NCBI RefSeq assembly: GCF_019636135.1
Contig: NZ_JAHBYD010000009.1
Location: forward strand, 83,548 to 147,547
Length of the DNA: 64,000 nucleotides
Reading direction: 5' to 3'
DNA from: Phenylobacterium sp.
Lineage (GTDB): Bacteria; Pseudomonadota; Alphaproteobacteria; Caulobacterales; Caulobacteraceae
A program made the translations under genes and the position numbers. Positions 1 to 14,145 of this stretch are shown here, in pieces. The notes below the pieces were generated by a model that worked only from the letters and a program-made list of their open reading frames with translations, ran no database searches and was not told the DNA's origin. Numbering within the stretch: the stretch's first letter is position 1; each line of letters starts with the position of its first letter.

Positions 1-821
1 CCGGCCCCGATGCGCAGGCCGGCCCGGGCGGCGAGGCGCGCGGCCCCGGTGCTCCAGGCGTCGCCGGAGATGACGATCAGGCGGCCGCGGGCGTGCTTGT
101 GCGAGGCGGCCGTGGGCCACGGGAAGCGCGGCAGCCAGACCTCGGGGCCGTTCTCGACCAGCTTCGAGGGCGTGTCGCCCAGGCCGATGTCGGCGACGAC
201 CACCTCGCCGCAGAGGCTGCGGCCCGGCTCCAGCACGAGGCCCGGCTTGCGGGCGTGGAAGGTGACGGTGAGGCCGGCGCAGACGGCGGGGCCGGCCGGC
301 TGGCCCGTGTCGCCCGGCACGCCGCTGGGGATGTCGATGGCGACGACGCTCTCCGGCCGTTCCGACAGGGCCGCGGCGGCCTGGGCGGCAGGCCCGGTGA
401 GCGGCCGCGAGAGGCCGGCGCCGAACAGGGCGTCGATGACGAGGCCGGCGTCGGGCCTGCCGTTCAGCGGCTTCGTCTCGCCCGTCCAGCGGGCGCTCAT
501 GGCCCGCGCGTCTTCGGTGGCCGGCCCGGCCAGCGCGCGGACCTCCACGGGCCAGCCGCGCTCTGCGAGCAGGCGGGCGACCACATAGCCGTCGCCGCCG
601 TTGTTGCCGGGGCCGCAGAGGACCTGCGTCGGCTGGATGGGGAAGCGGTCCATCACGGCGTCGGCCACCGCCTCGCCGGCGCGCTCCATCAGCGCGAGGC
701 CGGGCGCGCCCGCCACGATCGCGGCGCGGTCGGCGGCGGCCATCTCGGCGACGGTCAGGATCGGGCGGGAGGGCACATGGAACTCCGGCAAACGCGTTAG
801 GACTTCGTCGAGTCGCGCCAT
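1..821 (-). CDS. nnr: Bifunctional NAD(P)H-hydrate epimerase / ADP-dependent dehydratase, 3' end cut by window edge
   Basis: Repairs NADHX/NADPHX, damaged hydrated forms of NAD(P)H. The minus-strand frame gives 273 codons from ATG at 821 before the window ends. The N-terminal YjeF-type epimerase domain starts at ILTVAEMAAADRAAI and holds the phosphate-binding motif GPGNNGGDGYVVARLL near residue 70 and DALFGAGLSRPL near 130. The second, ribokinase-like dehydratase domain begins near residue 243 (HKHARGRLIVISGD) and runs off the window, so catalytic residues of that half are not visible. Full-length fusions are about 470-500 residues. The start lies only 14 nt from the divergent small gene at 836, so the two share a very short promoter region. 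Family assignment is secure; the second activity is inferred from the domain start. Confidence 0.9.
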   Translation of the reverse strand, partial: MARLDEVLTRLPEFHVPSRPILTVAEMAAADRAAIVAGAPGLALMERAGEAVADAVMDRFPIQPTQVLCGPGNNGGDGYVVARLLAERGWPVEVRALAGPATEDARAMSARWTGETKPLNGRPDAGLVIDALFGAGLSRPLTGPAAQAAAALSERPESVVAIDIPSGVPGDTGQPAGPAVCAGLTVTFHARKPGLVLEPGRSLCGEVVVADIGLGDTPSKLVENGPEVWLPRFPWPTAASHKHARGRLIVISGDAWSTGAARLAARAGLRIGA

Positions 822-835
822 ATATTGCACGGCAC

Positions 836-1048
836 ATGACCACCAGCGGCTTCATGACAGGCGGCCCCAGGCGCCAACGCGAAACATCGGCGCAGCGCGA
901 GGCGCGACTCGCACGTGAGCATGAAATGCTTGAGGCCGCGCGCGAGGATATTCGCGCGGGGCGCTGCATCTCCGGACTCGAGTTGGAAGCCTGGCTCAAG
1001 GCTTGGGCCGCGGATTCGCCCGAGCACGCCTTCAAACCCATGAAATAG
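836..1048 (+). CDS. Probable type II antitoxin (ParD/RHH-like)
   Basis: A 70-residue, highly charged protein placed directly upstream of a RelE/ParE-family toxin gene, the usual antitoxin-first order. The C-terminal half (EDIRAGRCISGLELEAWLKAW) resembles the toxin-binding tail of many small antitoxins, in which a glycine- and serine-containing turn is followed by a Trp-containing helix. An N-terminal DNA-binding domain is not clearly visible, so autoregulation is only inferred. Translation starts at ATG 836; a second ATG lies six codons later. The gene is divergent from the NAD(P)H-hydrate repair gene with 14 nt between start codons. Function rests on size and context more than on sequence. 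Confidence 0.6.
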   Translation: MTTSGFMTGGPRRQRETSAQREARLAREHEMLEAAREDIRAGRCISGLELEAWLKAWAADSPEHAFKPMK

Positions 1049-1058
1049 TCGCTCCGCC

Positions 1059-1367
1059 TTGCTGCGGTCTCTCGTTCTATCCGACAAGGCGAAGGCCGAG
1101 CTCGGAGCCGCGAAGCGATGGTTGCGGCAACCGGGCGCGGGGATCAGGGCGGCTGCCCGCCTTCGCCGCATCGCCGAGGCGCTATCCGACCTGAGGCGGC
1201 ATCCCTGCCGCTGGCCAGAGAGCGAGCACCGTGGCGTGCGCGAGCGTTCCATCGAGGGCTATCGCATCCTCTACGAGGTGACGCCCGACACGGGTCGAGA
1301 CGCCACGGCGGGCGATGTCCATGTCCTCCGCGTCTTCGGGCCCCACCAGGACCGCAGCGACATCTGA
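1059..1367 (+). CDS. RelE/ParE-family toxin
   Basis: A 102-residue protein of the RelE/ParE fold, whose members are ribosome-dependent RNases or gyrase poisons. The usual pattern is present: an N-terminal strand (LRSLVLSDKAKAEL), two helices rich in Arg, then RERSIEGYRILYEV and a final strand VHVLRVFGPHQDR, which is the common R-x-hydrophobic-x-x-H/D ending of the family. The start appears to be TTG at 1059, 10 nt after the antitoxin stop; no ATG is available in this frame close by. The gene ends 3 nt before the convergent phosphatase gene. Whether it acts on mRNA or on gyrase cannot be told from sequence. Confidence 0.7.
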   Translation: MLRSLVLSDKAKAELGAAKRWLRQPGAGIRAAARLRRIAEALSDLRRHPCRWPESEHRGVRERSIEGYRILYEVTPDTGRDATAGDVHVLRVFGPHQDRSDI

Positions 1368-1370
1368 CTC

Positions 1371-1940
1371 CTACAGCACCTGCGTCGCGGCCTCCGCGCC
1401 CTTCTCGACCAGCCGCACGGTCGTCCCGTCCGTCTCCAGCACCGTGATCGAGGCGTGGTCGGGCCGGAAGGCCAGCACCTCGTCCACGCCCAGCAGGCGC
1501 GAGACGGCCGCGTTGATGGCGACATAGTGCGAGAAGACCGCCGTGTGCCCGCGCTTCGCCAGCGCGGCGACGATGTCGGCGCGCCAGGCGTCGTAGTCGA
1601 GGTCGCCCTCGATGGCCTGCCAAGTCCCTTCGAAGGCCTTGCGCAGCCAGGCGGGCCTTGCCTCGGCGCTGAGCCCCGACGGCGTGGCGATCTCGCCGAC
1701 GATGGGGTCGATCTCGGCCTGGACGCCCAGGGCCTCCGCCGTCGGCCCGGCGGTCTCGCGGCAACGGCGGAGCGGCGAGCTCACGACCCGGCGCGGACGC
1801 TCGGCCTCGGGCCGGCTCAGCAGCCAGTCGCGGGCCGCCCTCGCCTGCCCCTGCCCGGTCTCGTCGAGGCCGGGATCGTCGTCGTGGCCGCCCCAGCCGG
1901 ACGAGGGCTTGCCGTGGCGGATGAGATAGAGGCGGGCCAT
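1371..1940 (-). CDS. Histidine phosphatase family protein
   Basis: A 189-residue member of the phosphoglycerate-mutase-like branch. The catalytic RHG motif is at residues 8-10 (LYLIRHGKPSS) and the second catalytic His lies in FSHYVAINAAVSRL near residue 137; VVSSPLRRCRETA carries the phosphate-binding Arg residues. Substrate is unknown: the family includes mutases, fructose bisphosphatases, SixA-like protein phosphatases and nucleotide phosphatases. Its ATG overlaps the stop codon of the upstream thiolase-like gene by one base (TGATG), which implies translational coupling and a shared transcript. Family assignment is secure, specific role is not. Confidence 0.85.
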   Translation of the reverse strand: MARLYLIRHGKPSSGWGGHDDDPGLDETGQGQARAARDWLLSRPEAERPRRVVSSPLRRCRETAGPTAEALGVQAEIDPIVGEIATPSGLSAEARPAWLRKAFEGTWQAIEGDLDYDAWRADIVAALAKRGHTAVFSHYVAINAAVSRLLGVDEVLAFRPDHASITVLETDGTTVRLVEKGAEAATQVL

Positions 1941-3481
1941 CAGGCGGGCTCGAAGATGTTGAGGCCGCCCGACTGGCGGACGGTCCCCTTGCGGCCGACC
2001 TGCTCGGACGCCTCCAGGCTGGCCAGGGTCGCCGGATCGTTCCGCGTGTTGGCGACGAAGCGGCGGCCGTTCGCATCACGGCCGATGACGATGCCCATGA
2101 AGGGTCCCTCGCGTTTGTGGACGACGGTGTAGGTCTCGATCGTGCCGGCTCCCTGGGGCGCCTCGATGACGTCGGGGTGCGGCAAGGCGTCGATCTCGCG
2201 CTGGATCACGGCGGGATCCTGGCGCTCGAACGGCTTCTGCGGCGGCGTCGTGGAATAGACGCCGGTCGACTGCTTGGTGAGGTACCAGCCGTTGGCGGTG
2301 ACCAGGCCCCAGGACCCCGGCGCGTCGCGCAGCCGCTGCGCCATCGTGGCCACCGCGTGCATGGCGTAGTTGTTCCCCGGCCCGCCCGCGTAGGGCAACC
2401 CGCCGGTGACCGTGAAGCCGCGCGGATCGTCGAGCGACAGGCCCAGTTCCTCGGCGCCCACCTGCACCGCCGACGGGAAGCACGAATAGAGGTCGATGTG
2501 GCCGAGGTCGTCCGGGCCGATCCCCGCCATCTCGAACGCGCGTCGGCCGGTCAGGCGCATGGCGGGGCTGGAGTGGAAGTCCTGGCGCTCCAGCACGTGC
2601 CAGATGTCGTGCGCGTCGGCGCAGCCGTGGAGGTAGACCCAACGGTCCTCCGGCACGCCCAGCTCGCGGGCCTTCGCGACACTCGCGATCAGCACGCCCG
2701 CCGACTGGTCGACCTCCATGATGGCGTTCAGGAACTTGGGGTACGGGAAGCCGATCATGCGGTTGCGGTCGCCGACCGTCGTCAGGTCCCCGGCCGAGCG
2801 GCGGATCGGGAACCAGGCGTGGGGATTCCCGGCCGCCACCTCGGTGAAGCGCGCGAACAGGGCGCCGATGCGCGCCGCATGGTCGGGCAGAGAGCGGCCG
2901 TCCCGCGCCCGCAGCGCGTTCTCGAAGATGGGGTAGATGTTGATCGGCCGGTCCAGGCCGTGGCGGGCCTCGTAGGCGCTGACGCCCGGCCGCGTGTCGC
3001 CGACGACCGGCGGCGCATCCAGGGACAGGTCCTCGGCCGCATCCCAGTCTTCGAAGCCCAGGCCCCTGGCCATCCGCTTGGCCACGGAGCCCAGCACCTC
3101 GCAGCCCACCGCCAGGCCGAGGCCGGTCTCGCCCTCCGCGATCCGCTGGGCCAGCACATTGATCATGTACTGCGAGCTGTTGCCGCCCATGGCCGACAGC
3201 GCCGCCCACCGCGGCCTGGCGGCCAGCATCGCGCCGAGCTGCATCGCGGCGTTGCTGGAGAACGGCGCGCCGCGGCTGCGCGACGCGCCCGGCTGGGCGA
3301 TCGCGGAGGGCGCCACGACGATGCTGTCGATGGCCGCGAGCCCCGCGGCGCCGATTCCCGCGTCGGCTGCGGCCCGTTCCGCCGCAATCTTCAGCAAAAC
3401 GCTCGGAGACGGGGACGACGCGGGATCGCCGCGGTACGTGAATTGGCCCGCTCCGATGAGCACGGGGCTCCGTTCGTCCAT
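1940..3481 (-). CDS. Thiolase-like / acetyl-CoA acetyltransferase family protein
   Basis: A 513-residue thiolase-superfamily protein of the SCP-x/lipid-transfer type, probably acting on an acyl-CoA. The N-terminus (SPVLIGAGQFTYRG) and the later TVTGGLPYAGGPGNNYAMHAV segment, where GGP and the following His region match the second half of the thiolase fold, are diagnostic. GHIDLYSCFPSAVQVGAEELG resembles the loop that carries an active-site residue. The usual nucleophilic Cys context near residue 90 is replaced by a Met/Gly-rich stretch (ALSAMGGNSSQ), so classical thiolysis is uncertain. The C-terminal 100 residues resemble an extra OB-type domain (VIEAPQGAGTIETYTVVHKR). It is the first gene of a two-gene unit with the phosphatase at 1371-1940. 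Confidence 0.8.
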   Translation of the reverse strand: MDERSPVLIGAGQFTYRGDPASSPSPSVLLKIAAERAAADAGIGAAGLAAIDSIVVAPSAIAQPGASRSRGAPFSSNAAMQLGAMLAARPRWAALSAMGGNSSQYMINVLAQRIAEGETGLGLAVGCEVLGSVAKRMARGLGFEDWDAAEDLSLDAPPVVGDTRPGVSAYEARHGLDRPINIYPIFENALRARDGRSLPDHAARIGALFARFTEVAAGNPHAWFPIRRSAGDLTTVGDRNRMIGFPYPKFLNAIMEVDQSAGVLIASVAKARELGVPEDRWVYLHGCADAHDIWHVLERQDFHSSPAMRLTGRRAFEMAGIGPDDLGHIDLYSCFPSAVQVGAEELGLSLDDPRGFTVTGGLPYAGGPGNNYAMHAVATMAQRLRDAPGSWGLVTANGWYLTKQSTGVYSTTPPQKPFERQDPAVIQREIDALPHPDVIEAPQGAGTIETYTVVHKREGPFMGIVIGRDANGRRFVANTRNDPATLASLEASEQVGRKGTVRQSGGLNIFEPA

Positions 3482-3569
3482 GCCTGCCTCGTTCCCGAAC
3501 CTGTTTTGCGGCGATCCTAGGGTCCGAACCCGGCCTCACAAGGCGATTTCCGACCTGACCATTTTCTGA

Positions 3570-4058
<489 letters not shown>

Positions 4059-4095
4059 CGTCGAACATCGAGACTATCGAAAGGGGATAACCAAC

Positions 4096-5505
<1,410 letters not shown>

Positions 5506-5530
5506 CCGCCTGATGCTCAGGTGATGGAAG

Positions 5531-5556
5531 GGCCGCGGAGCGATCCGCGGCCTTTT
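5531..5556 (+). terminator. Rho-independent terminator of glnBA
   Basis: A perfect 8-bp GC stem (ggccgcgg / ccgcggcc) with a 6-nt loop is followed immediately by TTTT, 25 nt after the glnA stop codon. Confidence 0.9.
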
Positions 5557-5663
5557 CATTCGGGCGCGAGCGCGCGCCCCACTGCGCCGAGCGGTAGTTG
5601 AGCCGGCCCGGCGACCCGCACTAGAACGGGGCCAGTCACCCCCGTCCTTCGAGGCCTGTCTCC

Positions 5664-7595
5664 TTGAAATCAGCGCTCTTCGTCGCAGCCCTGCTCGCCG
5701 TGACCCCGCCTGCCCTCGCCCAGCCGTCCGAGGGTCCCCAGCCCTACCCGATGCCGCCGCCGGTCGCGGCGCCGCGGGACATCGCCTATCCGGGCGTGCT
5801 GAAGGTCACCGTCGACGCGACGGACGTGGAGCGCCGCATCTTCCGCGTCCGCCAGACGATCCCGCTGGCGGGCCCCGGCCCCGTCACGCTGCTCTATCCG
5901 CAGTGGGTTCCGGGCGGGCATTCGCCCAGGAATGCGCTCTACAACATGGCCGGCCTGACCATCCGGGCGAACGGCCAGGTGATCCCCTGGACGCGCGACC
6001 CGGTGCAGGTGTTCGCCTTCCACGTGACGCCGCCGGCCGGCGCGACGGCGCTGGACGTGGAGTTCCAGCACCTCTCGCCCACCGCCACGGACCAGGGCCG
6101 CGTGGTGATGACGCCCGAGATGCTGAACGCCCAGTGGCTGAACCTAGCGATGTACCCGGCCGGCTACTTCACGCGGCGCATCCCCATCGAGGCCACGATC
6201 CGGCTGCCGGCCGGCTGGGGCTACGGCACCGCGCTGGAGACGGTCTCCAACGTCGACAACACCATCCGCTTCAAGACCGTCGACTTCGACACCCTGATGG
6301 ACTCGCCGATGTTCGCCGGCCGCTATTTCAGGCGCTGGGACCTGGACACCTCGGGCAAGTCGCCCGTCCGCCTGAACGTGGTGGCCGACCGGCCGGAGCT
6401 CCTCGACGCCACGCCCGAGCAGATCGAGCAGCACCGCGAGCTGATCCGGCAGGCCGACAGGCTGTACGGCGCGCGGCACTACGACCACTACGACTTCCTG
6501 CTGGCGCTGACCGACCGCATGGGCGGCATCGGCCTGGAACACCAGCGGTCGAGCGAGAACGGGACCACGACCGACTACTTCGTCGACTGGGACAACCGCG
6601 CGCCGAGCAGGAACCTGCTGCCGCACGAGTACAACCATAGCTGGGACGGCAAGTACCGCCGCCCGGCCGACCTCTGGACGCCCAACTTCAACACGCCGAT
6701 GCGCGACAGCCTGCTGTGGGTCTACGAGGGCCAGGACCAGTACTGGGGCTTCGTGCTGGGCGCCCGCTCGGGCCTGGTGACCAGGGAGCAGACGCTGGAC
6801 GCGCTGGCCATGACGGCGGCGGCCTATTCCGCGGGCCGGCCGGGCCGCCAGTGGCGTTCGGTGGAGGACACCACCAACGATCCGATCATCGCCAGCCGCC
6901 GCGCGATCCCCTGGACGAGCTGGCAGCGCAGCGAGGACTACTATTCCGAGGGCCAGCTCGTCTGGCTCGACGCCGACACCCTGATCCGCGAGCGCACCAA
7001 CGGCCGGAAGTCGCTGGACGACTTCGCCCGCGCCTTCTTCGGCGTGAACGACGGGGCGTGGAAGCAGCCCCTCACCTACACCTTCGACGACGTGGTGAAG
7101 GGCCTGAACGCGGTGACGCCGTACGACTGGGCCGACTTCCTGACCCGGCGCTTCCGCGATGTCGCGCCGGCCTTCCCGCTGGATGGCGTCGCCCGCGGCG
7201 GCTACCAGCTCGTCTATACCGAGACGCCGACCAAGTACTGGAAGGACAACGACGCCGGCCGCAAGCAGGTGGACCTCACCTACTCCGTCGGCCTCGTGCT
7301 GAACCGGGAGGGCGCGATCACCAGCGTCCTGTGGGAAGGCCCGGCGTTCAAGGCGGGGCTGTCGGTCAGCGACAGGATCATCGCGGTGAACGGCTTCACC
7401 TACGACGCCGACCGGCTGCGGGACGCGATCACGGCGGCCAAGGACGGCAAGGAGCCGATCCGGCTGATCGTGAAGGACGGCGACCACTTCCGCGTGCTCG
7501 ACATCGACTACAGGGGCGGCCTCCGCTACCCTCGCCTGCAGCGCGTGGCCGGCAAGCCGGACCTGCTCAGTGAGATCTACAAGCCACTGAAATAG
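5664..7595 (+). CDS. M61-family metallopeptidase with PDZ domain
   Basis: A 643-residue glycyl-aminopeptidase-like zinc peptidase, probably periplasmic. A signal peptide is visible (hydrophobic residues 3-18, cleavage after ALA-Q). The zinc motif HEYNH is at residues 321-325 in NLLPHEYNHSWDGKYRRP, and the third ligand Glu lies in LLWVYEGQDQYWG near residue 355; GIGLEHQRSS is the preceding conserved stretch. A PDZ-like domain occupies about residues 535-615 (VGLVLNREGAITSVLWEG, FKAGLSVSDRIIAVNG). The start is a TTG at 5664, chosen because it gives a complete signal peptide. It stands alone between the glnA terminator and a convergent hydrolase gene. Substrates are unknown. Confidence 0.88.
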   Translation: MKSALFVAALLAVTPPALAQPSEGPQPYPMPPPVAAPRDIAYPGVLKVTVDATDVERRIFRVRQTIPLAGPGPVTLLYPQWVPGGHSPRNALYNMAGLTIRANGQVIPWTRDPVQVFAFHVTPPAGATALDVEFQHLSPTATDQGRVVMTPEMLNAQWLNLAMYPAGYFTRRIPIEATIRLPAGWGYGTALETVSNVDNTIRFKTVDFDTLMDSPMFAGRYFRRWDLDTSGKSPVRLNVVADRPELLDATPEQIEQHRELIRQADRLYGARHYDHYDFLLALTDRMGGIGLEHQRSSENGTTTDYFVDWDNRAPSRNLLPHEYNHSWDGKYRRPADLWTPNFNTPMRDSLLWVYEGQDQYWGFVLGARSGLVTREQTLDALAMTAAAYSAGRPGRQWRSVEDTTNDPIIASRRAIPWTSWQRSEDYYSEGQLVWLDADTLIRERTNGRKSLDDFARAFFGVNDGAWKQPLTYTFDDVVKGLNAVTPYDWADFLTRRFRDVAPAFPLDGVARGGYQLVYTETPTKYWKDNDAGRKQVDLTYSVGLVLNREGAITSVLWEGPAFKAGLSVSDRIIAVNGFTYDADRLRDAITAAKDGKEPIRLIVKDGDHFRVLDIDYRGGLRYPRLQRVAGKPDLLSEIYKPLK

Positions 7596-7599
7596 CCGG

Positions 7600-8514
7600 T
7601 CAGGCGAACCGTTCGTCCATCCAGGCGCCGGCGACCCTGACGGCGCGGCGGGCGGCGTTGAGCACCGCGCCGTAGGCCTGGAAGACGTGGATCATCTCGG
7701 GCCAGACCTCGAGGCGGACCTCGACGCGGGCGTGGGCCAGGACGTCGGCGAGCGTGATGCTGTCGGAGAGCAGCGCCTCCTCCGAGCCCGTCTGGATCAG
7801 GACCGGCGCCACGCCCTCGAAATCGCCGAAGATCGGCGAAGCCAGCGGGTCGTGCGGATCGAGGCCGCCCAGGTAGGCGAGCGCCATCTGGTCCAGCCCC
7901 GCCTTGGTGATCACCGGATCGGTCTCGCGCTTCGCGCTGTAGCTGGCGCCGGACTGCGTGAGGTCGGCCCACGGGCTGATGGAGACATAGCTCGACGGCT
8001 GCGGCAGCCCCTCGGCCTTCAGCGAGAGCGCCAGCGCCATCGCGAGCCCGCCGCCCGCGGAGTCGCCCGCCACGGCGACCTGGCCGGGATCGGTCCCCGC
8101 CTCCAGCAGCGCGCGGTAGACGGCGGTGGCGTCCTCCACCGCGCCCGGGAAACGCGTCTCGGGGCCGAGGCGGTAGTCGGGCACGAGCGCGATCGCCTTC
8201 GCGGCCTCGGCGATGCGGGCCACCATCGGGCGGTGGCTGCGCGGGCTGCCGATCGTGTAGCCGCCGCCGTGCAGGTAGAGGAGGCGGCGGCCTTCGACCA
8301 CGCCCTGCGGCACGACCCGCTCGCCCTTCACGCCCGCCAGGGCGTGCGGCTCGTGGTAGCAGCCGGTCGGCAGCGCCCCGGCCTCGCCCACCGCGTCCAT
8401 GCCGGCCCGGCGCTCTGCGAACGTCGGCGGCGCGGCCGGGTCGGGCGCCCGCGCGGCGAGCAGGGCCCGCACGCCAGCGATCTGCGGATCCTTCCAGCTG
8501 CTCACGCCGCTCAT
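7600..8514 (-). CDS. Alpha/beta hydrolase of the hormone-sensitive-lipase family
   Basis: A 304-residue esterase-type enzyme. The oxyanion-hole motif HGGGYTIGS begins at His82, the nucleophile Ser152 lies in GDSAGGG, and the catalytic His276 in EMIHVFQAY; an acidic residue in the region after residue 240 completes the triad. There is no signal peptide, so it is likely cytoplasmic. I chose ATG at 8514 (MSGVSSWKDPQIAGV) over the longer frame because the upstream extension is compositionally poor and would run into the promoter region of the divergent topoisomerase gene. It converges on the M61 peptidase gene with 4 nt between stops. Natural ester substrate is unknown. Confidence 0.88.
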   Translation of the reverse strand: MSGVSSWKDPQIAGVRALLAARAPDPAAPPTFAERRAGMDAVGEAGALPTGCYHEPHALAGVKGERVVPQGVVEGRRLLYLHGGGYTIGSPRSHRPMVARIAEAAKAIALVPDYRLGPETRFPGAVEDATAVYRALLEAGTDPGQVAVAGDSAGGGLAMALALSLKAEGLPQPSSYVSISPWADLTQSGASYSAKRETDPVITKAGLDQMALAYLGGLDPHDPLASPIFGDFEGVAPVLIQTGSEEALLSDSITLADVLAHARVEVRLEVWPEMIHVFQAYGAVLNAARRAVRVAGAWMDERFA

Positions 8515-8596
8515 CCCCCGCGACTCGCCGCATTGCCTTCCCGAGGCTCCCGATTCATACCGGAGCCCCTCAGAATCGCACCACCTTTCAGGCTCC

Positions 8597-10669
<2,073 letters not shown>

Positions 10670-10701
10670 CGCATCGAAAGTATGATCATCCACGCATATA
10701 C

Positions 10702-10953
10702 ATGGAGGGCGTCGTGGCGACCGTGCGCAAGACCATTACCCTCACGGACACGCAGGACAGTTGGATCAAGCGTCAGATCGACGTTGGCCGCTACACCAAC
10801 GACAGCGAATGCCTGCGCGACCTGATCCGCCGCGAGCAGGAGCACGAGGACGATCTTCAGGCGATCCGCGACGCGCTGATCGAGGGCGAACGCAGCGGGC
10901 CGCCCGAGCCGTTCGATAGGGAAGCGTTCAAGCATTCCATGCGTCGTGGCTGA
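10702..10953 (+). CDS. parD: ParD-family antitoxin
   Basis: An 83-residue ribbon-helix-helix protein. The N-terminal strand and helix (VRKTITLTDTQDSWIKRQID) and the signature YTNDSECLRDLIRRREQ-type segment are typical of the ParD family, where they form the DNA-binding dimer; the C-terminal tail (ERSGPPEPFDREAFKHSM) wraps the toxin. ATG at 10702 is used; an internal GTG could give a slightly shorter product. The gene overlaps the start of the downstream toxin gene by 8 nt, the usual coupled arrangement. The partner toxin is frameshifted in this sequence, so this may be an orphan antitoxin. Confidence 0.85.
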   Translation: MEGVVATVRKTITLTDTQDSWIKRQIDVGRYTNDSECLRDLIRREQEHEDDLQAIRDALIEGERSGPPEPFDREAFKHSMRRG

Positions 10954-11238
10954 ATATCGCCTCGCCCCGGCAGCGAGCAGGGACTTGGAGGCGATCTGGC
11001 GTTTCACGAGTGAACGTTGGGGTTTGGCGCAAGCGGATCGGTACGTCGACAACGTGACGGATGCTCTGGTCGCCCTCGCCCAGCATCCGCTCATCGCGCC
11101 GACCTGCGACCACATCCGACGCGGCTATCGTCGCTGGCCGGTCGAACGGCATCTGATCTATTTCGCGTCACCGACTATGGCGTGGCCGTCGCCCGGATTC
11201 TCCATGATCGAATGGACGCCCGGCGCCACTTTCGGTAG
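10946..11238 (+). pseudogene. parE (toxin): ParE-family toxin broken by a one-base frameshift
   Basis: The reading frame from GTG 10946 encodes a normal ParE beginning (AEYRLAPAASRDLEAIWRF) up to WPVERHLIYF near position 11162. The conserved C-terminal half, RVTDYGVAVARILHDR followed by MDARRHF and a stop at 11236-11238, is found in the next frame. Restoring one T in the short T run at about 11159-11162 would rejoin the two parts into a protein of about 97 residues, the usual family length. As it stands translation continues in the wrong frame to 11281, giving a 111-residue product without the C-terminal strand. It could be genuine inactivation or a sequencing error; GC-rich, T-poor context makes both possible. 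Confidence 0.85.
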
Positions 11239-11386
11239 CCGTCCTGCGGCGCATGCACCCGCAGGCTGGAGCATGCGTTGACACGAGGGCGGCGAAACGT
11301 ATGTTCCGCGCGCGCGGCGATCTCCGTCCGCGCCGCCGCGATGCGCCTTGCCCGATCCCGGGAGCGCGCCGCATCTTAAGTACCGA

Positions 11387-12958
<1,572 letters not shown>

Positions 12959-13007
12959 CCGGCGCCTTTAACGGGTCGTTTGGGGTCGGCCCGTAGGGTC
13001 CCGGCCT

Positions 13008-14063
13008 ATGTCGTCGGATATCGATTCCCTGCTGAGAGGCGCCAAGGCCTACGAACTGGCCAAGAGGGCGATCGACGCGATGGAGGCCCATCGCGTCTGG
13101 CCGACGGCGGTCAATTTCGAACTCTGGCTGCACTACGTGTCCTCGAAGGACAGCGAGGTGACGCAGCAGATCGCCTCGGTCATCGAGTCCGGCGAGCAGT
13201 TCACCGAACACATGGGCGAGGAGCTCGCCGCGAAGCACCTGCCCAGCGGCAAGCTGTCGGGTGAGCTGATCGACGCCGGCAAGAGCCTGACCGAGGAACT
13301 GGACAGCGTCTCCCGCGCCATCGAGTCGGCCCGCGAGACCAGCGAAGCCTACGGCCAGCAACTGGCCACCGCGTCGGAGTCGCTGCAGGGCGAGGACGCC
13401 GAGGCCGTCCGCGTGATGGTCGAGACCCTGTCGCAGGCCACCCGGCGAGTCCGGGACGAGAACTCGGCGCTGGAAAACCAGTTGGCCGAGACCACCGACG
13501 AACTGGGCAAGCTGCGCGAACACCTGGAGCAGGTGCGCCGCGAGGCGATGACCGACGGCCTGACCAACCTCGCGAACCGCAAGGCCTTCGACGAGGCGCT
13601 GGAGGCCGCCTGCCAGGGCCCGGTCACGCTGGCCATCGTCGATATCGACCATTTCAAGTCGTTCAACGACACCTGGGGCCACCAGACGGGCGATCAGGTC
13701 ATTCGCTATGTGGCGAGCGTCATAGGTCGCATCGCCGAAGCCGGTCAGCGATTCGCCGCGCGTTACGGCGGTGAGGAATTCGCCGTGATCTTCCCGGGCG
13801 AAGCGCCTGGGGTCGCGCTGCAGGCGCTGGAGCAGGCCCGCGAGGAGATCAGTTCGCGCATCCTGAAGCGCCGCTCGACCAACGAGGACCTGGGCGCGAT
13901 CACCATTTCGGGCGGGATCGCCGAGAAGCAGCCCGGCGAGACGCCGGTCATGCTGCTGGAGCGGGCCGACGAGGCGCTCTACGCGTCGAAGAACGCCGGC
14001 CGCAACCGCAACACCCTGGCCGGGCTGGACGAGGCCTCGAAGGCCAAGCCCAGGGCCGCCTAG
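13008..14063 (+). CDS. GGDEF-domain diguanylate cyclase
   Basis: A 351-residue cytoplasmic protein that probably makes cyclic di-GMP. The N-terminal part contains AIDAMEAHRVWPTAVNFELW and a long coiled-coil-prone helix (residues about 85-180). The catalytic domain begins at MTDGLTNLANRKAFDEAL and has the active-site motif GGEEF in RYGGEEFAVIFPGEA. The inhibitory I-site RxxD, normally ending five residues before GGEEF, is absent (AGQR is found instead), so product inhibition at that site is unlikely. No membrane segment or receiver domain is seen. The layout resembles small Caulobacter cyclases with coiled-coil sensors, but I do not assign a gene name. Confidence 0.9.
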   Translation: MSSDIDSLLRGAKAYELAKRAIDAMEAHRVWPTAVNFELWLHYVSSKDSEVTQQIASVIESGEQFTEHMGEELAAKHLPSGKLSGELIDAGKSLTEELDSVSRAIESARETSEAYGQQLATASESLQGEDAEAVRVMVETLSQATRRVRDENSALENQLAETTDELGKLREHLEQVRREAMTDGLTNLANRKAFDEALEAACQGPVTLAIVDIDHFKSFNDTWGHQTGDQVIRYVASVIGRIAEAGQRFAARYGGEEFAVIFPGEAPGVALQALEQAREEISSRILKRRSTNEDLGAITISGGIAEKQPGETPVMLLERADEALYASKNAGRNRNTLAGLDEASKAKPRAA

Positions 14064-14145
14064 GGCCGCACCGCGTTTTCGCCCTTGGCTGACGCGAGGG
14101 TATTCTGGCTTCGTTGACCGCGACAAAAGCTCAACGGAGGACGCC

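Noticed and set aside
1940..3481. Assigning the thiolase-like protein a specific beta-oxidation step
   Set aside because: The usual nucleophilic Cys context is not visible and the neighbours are unrelated, so a specific reaction would be a guess.
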